Part shown: one piece after another, positions 25,129 to 35,996 of the stretch | How the letters are laid out: the number at the start of each line of letters is the position of its first letter | Position numbering within the stretch: the first letter of the stretch is position 1 | Source of the DNA: Oreocharis arfaki | Taxonomy: Eukaryota > Chordata > Aves > Passeriformes > Paramythiidae | Length of the DNA: 64,000 bases | Assembly: GCA_013398015.1 (NCBI GenBank) | Contig: VZRR01007589.1 | Coordinates: 242,266-306,265 of the forward strand | Direction of reading: 5' to 3' | Program-made: the position numbers and the translations under genes | The notes under the pieces: generated by a model | What the model saw: only the letters and a program-made list of their open reading frames with translations | Database searches by the model: none | Told to the model about the DNA's origin: nothing

Positions 25129-28100
25129 CGTGTGGCTTCACCTGCTTGTAAGCGCCAGTAGCAAGGCAGTCCTCTGTCCTCTCACAAAGAATCAAAGTCC
25201 AAATTAAAGTAATTTTCCTTAAACAGTTTTTTACTTAGAGCATGATTCTGTGATTGTGTGGTCTCTGATCTGATCTGAGCTTTGAGGCCAGGCAGTTCAG
25301 GTGAATACAGAAATTACCTGGTTTCCAGGAATGGGAATAGAGAGCCAATCTCAATGAAATCACTTGGAAACTCAGGTAGAGACTGAACGATGAGGAAGTT
25401 ATGGCTATTGGATGCTAGACTTATTTATACAAATTGAAAATCTAAGTTGTGTTAATTTCCTAATCCGTGTTGTGAGTTTGTTTCGTGAGTCAGTGCAAAT
25501 AGTTGTCTTGAGAATTACAGTAATTGCTGGGAAACAAAGCTGAAATCTTAGACGGTGACTTTTGGGTCAATGCAGCTTTGACATTTACCAAAGATTTTTT
25601 TTTCTGTCCTGTACCCAAGCTGTACAGATGTGACAACTTCCTCTGCACCAGACAATACGGAATGATTCCTGGGACTGAAAACGCCAGACTTAGACAATGA
25701 CCAATTTTCAGTTTCTTTTTTCCTTGACATAAGAGGGTCATTTTCTATTTCATATTTCTACCCATGTCTTGCTGCCTGAATGGCAACAACATTTCTGACA
25801 CGCGAGATGGATTGCTGAGATGGATTGCTCTGATGGATTGCTTGAGCAACAGAGCCAGTGTGGGGAGAATACCAACAAACTACAAAGGGAGAGAAAACAA
25901 ACAGAGCAGGAGCCAGCAGCTGGCTGGGATACATCTATAAGAAATGTTTGTCAAACACCAAACAGAAGCTCTAGAGGGTCATTTTATAGGCACATTCTAT
26001 GCATTGTTTGGTGCTTGTTTAAAGACTTGTCACATCTCTTTCCCAGTGAAGCCAGGTTGCAAAAAAACATAGCAAGCAATTACATGTGAGACTTGGCCCA
26101 TGAATTCTGGTTTGATTTGGTAATTGGTGTCTAATGGGCATTGGACATCCAGTGATGTAATAATAATAAGTATTAAAATTAAGGGACAAGTGATTTCCTG
26201 TTTCTCAGGGTCTCACAATGGAGTTTATTGCCTTACTTTTGCAATCCTCGTTTTTCTTGTAGTACTCAAGGATAATTTCTGTCCCCCATAATGAGAAAAT
26301 CCTGGCCCTACAGCATCTTATTGGCATTCCATATTCTTAATTATTTCTCTGTATCTCTCACAGGCACTATTTTTCAAACTTGTAACAATATGCTTAGACA
26401 TGCCATTTGATTATTCTGTTGTTGTCTGCTTAATTAATTAAAGAGCCCAGAGAAATCCAAGCCCATGAAGCCTTTGTTCTTCATTCTAAACTACGAACTG
26501 AAGAAAGGTGAAGGGGCTGGTTGATAGACCCTTTTGAAGACAAGTGCAGCAAGGGTCAAGTAAGCAATATATTCAGCTTATCGGTAAGTAGAATGTTGTT
26601 CATGGGAAAAGCACTTGGACTTCCAATGCAGTTCATGCCACATGCTGCTTGGACAAGCCAAAAAACAGAAAAGGTGTAGGAGCTGTGGGTCTTTTATGCA
26701 CCCAGTGAACTTAGCATATAGTGGTGCAATACTGCAGTGTTCAGTTATAAGCATAGGCAAGGGAATGCACAGGAGCCAAGGACTCTCATGTAGACAACAT
26801 GCTTTATAAGATTGACTTTAACATTTAAAACTTAAAGCAATTTATTACCACCCTGCAGGTTTTTGATGCAATGTCTTTAAGAAAAACGCTTTGCTGCAGA
26901 GCACAGCCATGCTTGCCCATCCTTGGCCTGACTTCCCAGAATCTGTACACCTTCCATGGGAGCAGGTCAGCAAAACTTTCTCTTCTCTGGCGGTGTGGTG
27001 CTGTCAGCTACTCAAGCCTAAAAACAATACACAGGCTGCGGCACCTAAAGGCCTTGGGTATTAGCATTCATCCAGTGCCACGTTACAGGATAGGGGTTTG
27101 GGTCCAAAATGTCACTCAGGGGAAAAAAAAGAGATAGAATACATCAGTCTCAGAGTCCTTGTTTTTGGGTTTTTTCTCCAAGGGGAACATGAGCTGAATG
27201 TCAGCAGTGTTTTCCCTCATGATGACTCCTCATGGCTGCCAGATTTTTGAGTTTAGAAGGTTAAAACAGGCTAGTAAAAGTGGCACAAGGTTAATCTCCC
27301 AATCCCTATCCTGCAGTAGAGTGATTGGACTAACTGCGCTGGGTATTGCTGACTGCTGCAACTTGTGTGGGTCCATGCTCACGGCTGCATTATTTTCACA
27401 TGCATGTGCAGTTCACCAAGGGCAAAATGATGCGTTAATTCTGCAACTTTTTCAATTGGGGGAGTTTCCATGATATTCTCAGTATTTCAGGTGAGGAAGG
27501 TTGCCCTTTGTGCACACCACCAGTCCCTCCAGCCCCCACTGTGCTGCCTCTAGCCCCATGATTTGGCCACCCACAGACAGCAGCAGGGGCAGTGGGCACT
27601 GCTGGCACCAACAAGGCCTCTGCAGTTGAGCTTTCACTGGCACAGCTGAGCTCACATCTGGTTAAGAGCAGGGCAAGCTGTGCAAATGCAGGCTATTCTT
27701 GAGTTTAGACCACCTTTCATAGAGAGGTAGGGGATGCTTTGCATCAGCAGCTGATGGGGACAACGCTTATGTAGTCACAAAATCTTAGCTCACAGTATCG
27801 ACATTGCCACGACAGGCACTCTCAGATTCATTATTAGATGATAGTATACAACCCTTAGAGACAGAGAGACTATACAGTGACAGTGATTTAGTGCCTGGGT
27901 GTCCAGATGCATAGAGCTTGCTGAAATCAATACCTGTTAGTTATCTGACCAGCTCTGAAGATCCAGGCCAATAGACTCTAAAGCTTCATCAGCTCAGTGA
28001 GCGCAGCTTTTGCTCGGAAAAACAAGGACAGAGGCTCCCTCTGAGTGTCTAATAATGCTTCATTATGCCTGCTGATTTTACATAAAATGTGCTCAGACCA

Positions 28101-31100
28101 TCTGCAGATGGACAGCAGCACTGCCTAGAAAACTCGGTGTTGGTGTCCAGTCCATTGGATGCTGCTGTTTCACATCGATGCTGCTTTCACTTCTTATTAC
28201 AGCAGTGATAAACTGTCAGGCTTATCAGCAAGTTCTTGTTGAAGGTGTGACTTGCATGTGCATTCAGAAATCTCTGTTTTCACTCCTACTCCAGAGTTAT
28301 CTATCAGCATAAATTTTAATCATTGTTATCTCAGAAGGAAATGCTATACTGCAATTAATGGCTCAAATAATTGTGCTCAGTATGCGATTTGGCTGACAGT
28401 CACAGCTCCTGTTAACTATACGATCGCTGGTGTGACGTGTACTGGAAAATCATGTTATTACTATTCCAAGATAAACAGCATTAACTCTGAGAATTCAGAA
28501 GCTGAGCAGGGCAGAGTCGCACAGACCAGAGTTACTGTGTGTAACATACTGCATTGCAGCAAGGCAGCTAATAACAGTGCAGCAAAGCACATTAGCTGTC
28601 AAGCAATACACTACGCTGTGGAGAACAGACTGACACCATGTCATATTTTGTAATCATGCATACACTGGGGGATTTTTTAGGAGCTGAGGCATATTTCTAA
28701 CAGGGATGCTAGTATAATGAGCACTCATTTCTTTCACTTCTGTTATTTGCAAAATATTATCACTCTGCTGTTTGTAGATGTTGGTGAGGTAATTCTCTAT
28801 CTGTTAGAGTGTACTGTTTGTCTGATGGCACATCCCACTGGGGACAGAGAATGATGTGATGAACCTGTTGCAGGAGTTACACCCTGGTTTAAAGCAAAAT
28901 CCAACAGCAAGAGTTACAGAACCACAATATTTTAGGATGATAATACCTTTTCTGGGAGGATTTTTTCAGTCATACCAACCAGAGCTGGGCATTTGTTTTC
29001 CATTAAACATCAGCTGTTACTCCAGAACAAATGGAAATTTCACTGGATAGTTGTCATTGCTGTAATGGTTGTCACTGTTCTGCCTTGTGATTGATGATGC
29101 TTGCAGCAGAGAAAATATGAGAGCTAGAGCTACTCCCATGAGTAAAAAACTACAGACCACACTACACTCTCCCATGTCTTGGCAGGTGATTTGGGAACCC
29201 TCTGTTAACTCAGCTGTCCTGGACCTTCCCACTGGCCAGTGTGTTAAGGGTGGTGGTGGAAAGAAGGACATGCCAAGTCTGACGGATGCTCAAGCACTCA
29301 CGTAGACCTAAGCACAGTAACCACACTTTGCAGCACCTTTCAGACTGTGACGTGACCTGTACCTGCACCTTTTGCTTTGCACCATTTCCTTACACAAAAA
29401 CATGTGCCAATCCCAAGAACTGGAGGTTTTTCCTCCCTAGGGCATGCCACCGCAGCCTATTAGTAGTTACACGTGCAAAAAGACTGGCTAATAAATTCCT
29501 CTCAGACAAAATATCCCTTCGCCTGTCCTTTAAAACCTGTCCTGAGAAACTATCCTTCCACTTTCTACACATCCAAATCATCTGGAAATGCACTGGTAGA
29601 TAAGATTAAGTAAAGGCTGACCATTACTTTACTGCACAGTTGTACACTAACACATATTTAGTGTTACTTGGGAGAAAAATCTGCTAGTTTTCTATGGATA
29701 CACAGAGGAAAATGTTCAAAATACCTCCAGAAATATTAACAGAAGATGCTGTTTAAGAAATGGGAAGTGAATTAGGTGGCAGACTTTCGCAGATTTGATT
29801 TCATTATGACAAATGAATAAAACAGCTTTCAGAATTCGCACTGAAATACTGAAACTGCTTTTAAAGAGCTCACATAAACTACACAGTGATCCAAAGAAAG
29901 AATCGGAAAATTTTACCATGAACACTGCAACCAAGGTTTAGCAAATTCACGAGGACATATATAACAAAAACACCCTCATTTATTTTACACAAGAATAGCT
30001 AAGCAGAAGACTGAAGAAAGGAAAGCATCTTGCAGTATTGTATATGCCAATATATGGTTACATTATACATATACAAATTAGGTATACCAAATTTTAGTGC
30101 AAACATAAAGACAATAGAGAAAAGAAAGAGACAACAGCTGCCTGGCTGGCTTCTAAATTTCAGAAGTGTGTTATTGTGGAGAGGAATTTGACTGGTCTAT
30201 AGTCTATATGGTCTTTTAAACTTTGTCATGAAACAAATGAAGAATCATGCCTACAAATGTTGATCTCTTTAACAGTGCTTTATATGAATGGAATATTTTA
30301 ATAATAAAACAAAACAAATAGCAACAGCTGTTCAGTGACCTTGAAGTGATTTAGCTCAAACTCTCTCCAAATGCTCCTCTTGTCAGAGATAAATACAGGA
30401 AACTCCAGGTTCATAGACAGCTTTTTGAGAAGAAATGAGAAGTGCATGATAATTGACCAAATTCATAACCTCAAATATAGTGGCTCTTTTCAAGAAACTG
30501 GGACTGTTTTTATTTTGAAAATACAGATTTGCCTTTGCATCTTTGCATTCATAACAGCTGTGTATATAATTATATTTTTATTAAAGTGATTCCTGAAGTC
30601 GATTAGTCTTTATCAAACACATTTTAGGTTATGGGTAATTTCTGAGTGTTTCTCTGTGCTATTTCTTCAACTGTGTGACAGTTTTAAGCCACTGTGGTGC
30701 TTGTTTTGCTACTGAGGAAGACAGAAGGTGAAATTAGTTCCGTGCAAGGAACCCATGCAAATTATTTATGCCTGCCATGAATAAATCGATCATGATTTCC
30801 CCAGCAGTGTATCTCGAAGTATGATCAAGGAGACTTGTTTTTTATGCTACTGCTGCCATTTGCATCTTTGCAATGGGCTTCTGTAGCACCTATGAATATT
30901 TTGTCTCTAATTATTTTGTTAACAAGGCAATCTGTTAATCAAAGGGTATTCTGCTCCATGTTCAGGGAGTTAATCTTTCAGAATCCCTCTCGCTGGCCAG
31001 TTAAAAAAATCTCCTCTAAAATATATGTGAGAGGAAATACTAAGTTAACTGAAAAATACGGAGATGAAAAAACTAACCTTTATTTAACAGTATTGATTTC

Positions 31101-31489
31101 CTGAAGTGCTGAGTTGTAGAGCTTTGTGCTCCTTATTTTAGCTTCAGAGTGAGGGGTTTTTTTTATTATTCTTTGACCAGTTCTTTAGGATTTTGGTTCA
31201 GAGAAGAAACAATTCAGCTCAGCTAGGAAATATCCCTTTCCCACCAGTAGCCTTAAATATTTTATCACCAAGTAGCTAACAAAATGAAAAGTACTGAGAC
31301 AATATTCTCTTTCTTTAAAGTCATTTAGGCAAAAGAATGGCATCAAAGAACTATTTTCTGCAGAGGATAACAGGCTTCTGGGCTGGCTAGTTGCTAGCAG
31401 AGGTTTTTGTGCTGTTTTGGGGTCCATTTTGCCTCAGATTTAGCAAGCTAATGTCAATCTGGACCGGAAAATGAAAAACCATGATGGTC
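25129..31489. other. Unique non-coding sequence; may hold conserved non-coding elements
   Basis: I recognise no repeat apart from a short 13-bp tandem at 25,806. The stretches at 28.2-28.7 kb and 30.7-31.1 kb have the look of conserved non-coding DNA, with homeodomain-type and octamer-like words in AT-rich unique sequence, and are discussed as findings. A 133-codon open frame at 28252-28653 has no recognisable domain and no ATG start at its left end. Confidence 0.5.
25806..25842. repeat. Three copies of a 13-bp tandem unit
   Basis: The core GATGGATTGCT occurs at 25806, 25819 and 25832 with a two-base variable spacer. A small tandem array, likely from slippage. Confidence 0.85.
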
Positions 31490-31680
31490 TGAGAATAGTC
31501 TGGCTCCATTTTCTCTATTATATCCCATCAGATAACTGTAGACAGCATCACCTGTTTTCCGGTCTCTTTTCCAGGGTGAACAGTGCCAGCTCACTCAGCT
31601 TCTCCCAGTAGGACAGATACTCCAAAACATAAACCAGCTTTATTTCCCCTCACTTTCAAGAGCTGCACTCCGCAAAGCTT
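31490..31680 (-). mobile_element. Old CR1 LINE fragment, internal part
   Basis: A diverged minus-strand CR1 piece. On the plus strand, AGTCTGGCTCCATTTTCTC, then CTTTTCCAGGGTGAACAG, CAGCTCACTCAGCTTCTCCC and AGGACAGATACTCCA follow the order of the reverse-complemented CR1 region just 3' of the RT domain. Neither the 3' tail nor the catalytic region is present. Divergence is high, so the borders are approximate. Confidence 0.7.
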
Positions 31681-34600
31681 AGTCAGAACTACCTCACCAA
31701 TGGATCTAAGCACTGGCTGAAGAAGCGAAGGATTTGTGTGTTCAGCATTGATCTCTTCCGTCATAGGCCCGAAAAGTAATAATTTCAGCAGATTCAAAAT
31801 TATTAGCATCCCTATTTGAAAAAAATAAAATCTAATGCAATTAATTTTGAAAACATTCCTGGCTCTCTTTTGGTAATAAAGAAAGCAAGTGTGGTTTTGA
31901 GTCACTTAACCATTCTCGTGAATTACGAATTTCTTGTGTTCTTGTTTACACAGGGCCCTGTTAAGGTTCAATTTCCATCTGCTCTGATTTGAAACAGGTA
32001 CTGGATAGTTACCTACAACAGACAATGCATGCCCCCTATCTACTTGTGCAAGTTGCTTTCTTGGGCACGGGTAAAACAAAGCATCCGCAGATTAATTTGT
32101 TCTGCGCTCAGTAAAAGAGTGTTAATCATTATGAACTAATGTGATTTTAATGGGAGTGTCGTAAGTACCCCAATGCAAATTCTATTTTAATGTAGCCATT
32201 AATTGTACTGTAATTTCACCAAATGAGATAGCTTGCAATACAGCATGACAGCTGGTGCACTGAAATGATGTGACCTTTGATGAAGACCTATGTTACTGAC
32301 AGGATCTTCCTACATAAGCCTTGAAAACAGAGTGGGGGCCAGATGGCCAGAAGGGGGTCTGTACAGACCACATTTGATTCTCTACTTTTGTTTCTTACAT
32401 AGTAATTAATCCAACTGAAGGAATCAAAAGGCTACTAGAGGAGAACTGGCCAATATCTGTGATGGAGAAATCTAGTTTATAAATTATGTAAGACAAGAAT
32501 TCCTAATTCCCAAAAGGAAAAGGACGTCTGTCTCCACTGACCAGCACAACTTACTCCTTTGCACTCACTTACCTCTACTGGAACTTTTCCCATTACTTGT
32601 AGTATTTCCAAGAGGCATAGACAGAAGAATAGACATTCCTGTTTCACAAAGAAATGCAAAAAATTCCCTCTGTAGTCCTGCTGAAATAAATGGCCATCTT
32701 CTCAGTGAGCTGGGACAGTGATAAGGGTACACAGCCCTCAGTATCTGCATCAACTGCTGAGAAATAGATGTTTGGAGAGGTGTTTTGGGGCTAACATACT
32801 CTTTCCCACACTTCTATGGCCACCTTGTACTGAAGTGTTCGTCTCACACCTCCCCAGCTCATGGTATATCACTCATAGAACTACAGTGACCTACAAAGAG
32901 AAGAGAGAGGGGTGTTAACTCTTCACAGCTACTGTTAGACACAGGTGGTTGTCCTGACTTTGAGCAACAGTCTTCAGGAAAACCTGATGTTCAGGTCACT
33001 GGATACAAGCAGGAGTCAGGCTCCCTTCCAGACACATTCTGTCCTGTCAGCAGGAATTTGACTTGCCTTGTTGTAATATCCCCAGTTCTGCCAGTGCTGT
33101 GGCTTTTTTTATGAACTAAGGGCACATTCTCGGAAGGGAATGGAACCAAGAACTAAGAATTCGAACCCTCAAAGCCTGAGAAGGACAAAAATCCCAAACT
33201 TCTTTTTCCTGGGCAGCAATCTGGTTGTTAAGCAGTCTTCCAAAGCAGACCTCTTCTGAGGAGATTTTGAATGGTCAAAGGTGCTCCTGTGCATAGAAAG
33301 GGTTTAAAGGTAGGTTGCAAATAAGTTGATGCTGGCTCGTTGTAAAAACATTGGTAATATTTCTCTAAGCTGGGTAAGAGTCATTTGAACTCTAGGACTT
33401 CTCCAACAGGAAAATTAATAGGTATAAATTGGTTATAAATAAAAATAGGTCAGAATTTACAAGAAATTTCCTAAACTTCTAAAGACTGAATCTTTGGTAG
33501 ACTTTTCCAAAGCTCCTTCAATCGGGGAAAGAAAGTCAACACTCTTTAAGGCAGAGTTTGTTAAAGATCATTAGGAGGAACTTATAACTTGGCTGAATGT
33601 AACATCAAGAGACTGGACTGAGTGAATCAGGAAGACTTTTTGGTTTATATTCTTATAGCTATCATCTTAGCAAGTGCCTTTGGGGCAAGACTTGGCAGCC
33701 AACATGAGAAGATTATGAGGGAATTGGTATTTTTCATCCAGTCAATTTTGCCTCTTGTTTCTGCCATTTCATTTCCACTTTTCATCCAAAGTGATACCTG
33801 TGATCAGGTTTCGTTGTTCTTGTTTTCAATCAGGATGAACAGAGGCAATAAACACCTGAGATAATCCCACAGCTGTTAGCAATAGGATTTCTTTTTTTCT
33901 TTAGGAAAGCCTTACAGCTACTGAATTGGAATCAGAAATGAATTTGGAAGTCAAACAGTTTCCTGACTGATGCACATTCTTGTTTTCTAGATGAAACTCT
34001 TGTCCCCCAGAGCAATGAGAAGTACATGCAACTCATACAAAACCTGAGCCTTCACTTGTGGCTGTTTCCTGCAAAATGTTTTCAGAGCAAATTCATTCTG
34101 CAGCATATATCTCAGTTACACATTTATTCCAATTGTTAGATGCATTGTCAGGAGGATAATAAGGATAGTGAGGACAGGGAAGATTTATCTGGCTAGGAAA
34201 AATCACATTGTGCTCAGACTCCCTGTAAAGCTTTCATTGACTCTGCTGTCTGCACAGATTAGTGCAATGCAAAAATGTTAAATACGAAACCGGCACTTCC
34301 CATTTAAATGGTTCAAATAATTAGCAGTTCTGAGCCTTTCCACTTACCCCTTTTTAATAGCTGGCAGACTCATTTTCAAAAACGTATCTACATGGATTTT
34401 TCTGCCCCCTTAACACTTCTGAATTCAAAGTATTTTACTGAGCAGTCAATAACTCTGGATAAACATCTTACCCAGTGCAACATCTTCAGAAGAATAATAA
34501 AGGCATTAAGTCACTGCCTCTTTGCAAAATTAAAGAAGCCACATTTCATATGTAAATTAATTTATTCATTTATATCAGTCATATAACTCCTGTACCTACA

Positions 34601-34855
34601 GGGTTTTACATTTTGTGGTAGCATGAATACAATAAATTACTTTCTGATTCTCTTTCAATCAAATTTCTTTCCACTGACAATAGAGAGACCCTGAAGGTAT
34701 TCAGTCCTATGTTGACTTCAGTATCTAATATTTTATAGAAAGGTCTTAATGTTTGCTCTCAGATGTGTGGCAATGCACCCTTTCAGACAGCCTAGTATTC
34801 AGCACAGGATGGGAAGGAAGTGAAGGAAAGATGGAGCTAACTCTCCAGAGCATAT
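31681..34855. other. Unique AT-rich sequence; candidate conserved element at 32.0-32.3 kb
   Basis: No repeat or exon recognised. The part at 32,040-32,290 is rich in homeodomain-like ATTAAT words and has an octamer ATGCAAAT, as described in the findings. The remainder has no distinguishing mark. Confidence 0.5.
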
Positions 34856-34860
34856 TACAG
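34856..34860. other. Target-site duplication, left copy (TACAG)
   Basis: The five bases TACAG directly before the LTR start recur directly after its end at 35992-35996. A perfect 5-bp duplication marks retroviral-type integration. Confidence 0.85.
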
Positions 34861-35041
34861 TGTATTGGGGTTTCATGGACAGGTTTGGGGATTGGGAGGG
34901 ACTACAGAGGTGGCTTCTGCGAGAAGCTGCCAGAAGCTTTCCCCATGTCTGAGAGAGCCAATGACAGCTGGATCCAAGATGGACGTACGGCCACTGGCCA
35001 AGGCCAAGCCAGTTAGCAATGGTGGTAGTGCCTTAGGGATA

Positions 35042-35056
35042 ACACATTTGAGAAGG
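35042..35056 (+). promoter_or_regulatory. Decayed TATA-like box in LTR U3
   Basis: ACACATTTGAGAAGG occupies the position that in the relative at 57.7 kb reads TATTTAAAG on the sense strand. It has probably lost function. Confidence 0.45.
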
Positions 35057-35799
35057 AAAAAAGAGTTATTGCATAGATGTAATTGGGGCTGGAAGAGAGA
35101 GGAGTGAGAATATGCGAGAGGAGCAGCCTTGCAGACCCCAAGGTCAACGGAGAAAGAAGAGAAGGAGGTGCTCCAGGCACCAGAGCTGAGATTCCCTTGC
35201 AGCCCCTGGTGTAGAACATGGTGAGGCAGCTGTGCCCATTTCCCCATGGAAATGCATGATGGAGCAGAGATCCACCAGCAGCCCCTGGAGGAGCCCCACA
35301 CTGGAGCAGGTGAATGCCCAAAAGAAAGCTATGACCCTGTGGGAAGCCCACTGGACTGGCAGGACCTGAAGCACCATAGAGAGAGGAGCCCACACTGGAG
35401 GAGATTTTCTGGCAGGACTGGTCATCCTGTGATGGACCTGTGTTGGAGAACCCTGCTCCGAGAGGACTGTACTGTGGAAGGAACCCATGCAGGAGCAGTT
35501 CATGAAGAACTGTAGCCTGTTGGAAGGAGTCACATTGGAGAAGTTCGGAGTGGACTTTCTCCTGAGGGAAAGATCCCACACTGGAGCAGTGGAAGGAATC
35601 CTCCCTTGAGGAGGAAGCAGCAGCAGAAGCAACATGGTATGAACCGACCATAGACACCATTCTTGTCTCCCCGCGCCACTGAAGGGGAGGAGATAGAGAA
35701 ATGGGAGTGAAGTGGAGCCCAAGAAGGAGAAAGGGGTGGTGGAAAGGAGTTTTTAAAATTTGTTTTACTTCTCATTATCCTATTCTGATTTTGATGAGT

Positions 35800-35805
35800 A
35801 ATAAA
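35800..35805 (+). terminator. LTR polyadenylation signal AATAAA
   Basis: AATAAA in sense orientation, 186 bp from the LTR 3' end. The relative at 57.7 kb has the same signal 185 bp from its own 3' end. Confidence 0.7.
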
Positions 35806-35991
35806 TTCAAGTAATTTCCCTGAGTCAAGTCTGTTTAGCCTGTGACAGGAACTGGTGAGTGATCTCTCCCTGCTCATATTTTAACCCATGAACATTTCAT
35901 TATCATTTTTTCTCTCCTGTCCAGTTGCAGAGGTGAGTGATAAAGAAGCTTTGGTGGGCACCTGGTGTCCAGTCAGGGTCAACTCCCACCA

Positions 35992-35996
35992 TACAG
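35992..35996. other. Target-site duplication, right copy (TACAG)
   Basis: Matches 34856-34860 exactly, closing the solo LTR insertion. Confidence 0.85.

Larger units (their letters stand above)
34861..35991 (+). mobile_element. Solo LTR of an endogenous retrovirus (ERVL-like), 1,131 bp
   Basis: The element starts TGTATTGGGG and ends CTCCCACCA, the expected TG...CA termini, and is flanked by identical TACAG pentamers. A 5-bp duplication fits class III (ERVL-type) avian elements better than 6-bp ERVK elements, but 5 bp also occurs elsewhere, so the class is tentative. A decayed TATA-like box lies near 35,042-35,056 (ACACATTTGAGAAGG). A polyadenylation signal AATAAA is at 35800-35805, 186 bp before the end. 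The body contains repeated wording around GCCCCTGG and CACACTGGAG. There are no gag, pol or env sequences alongside, so this is a solo LTR left by recombination between two LTRs. The longest frame in the window, 215 codons at 35013-35660 minus, is antisense to it and not a gene. The copy at 57,705 is a relative. Confidence 0.88.

Noticed and set aside
35013..35660. Longest open frame, 215 codons, minus strand
   Set aside because: Lies antisense within the solo LTR, overlaps a 192-codon frame on the same strand, and its Ser/Leu/Gly-rich translation reflects repeated LTR wording.
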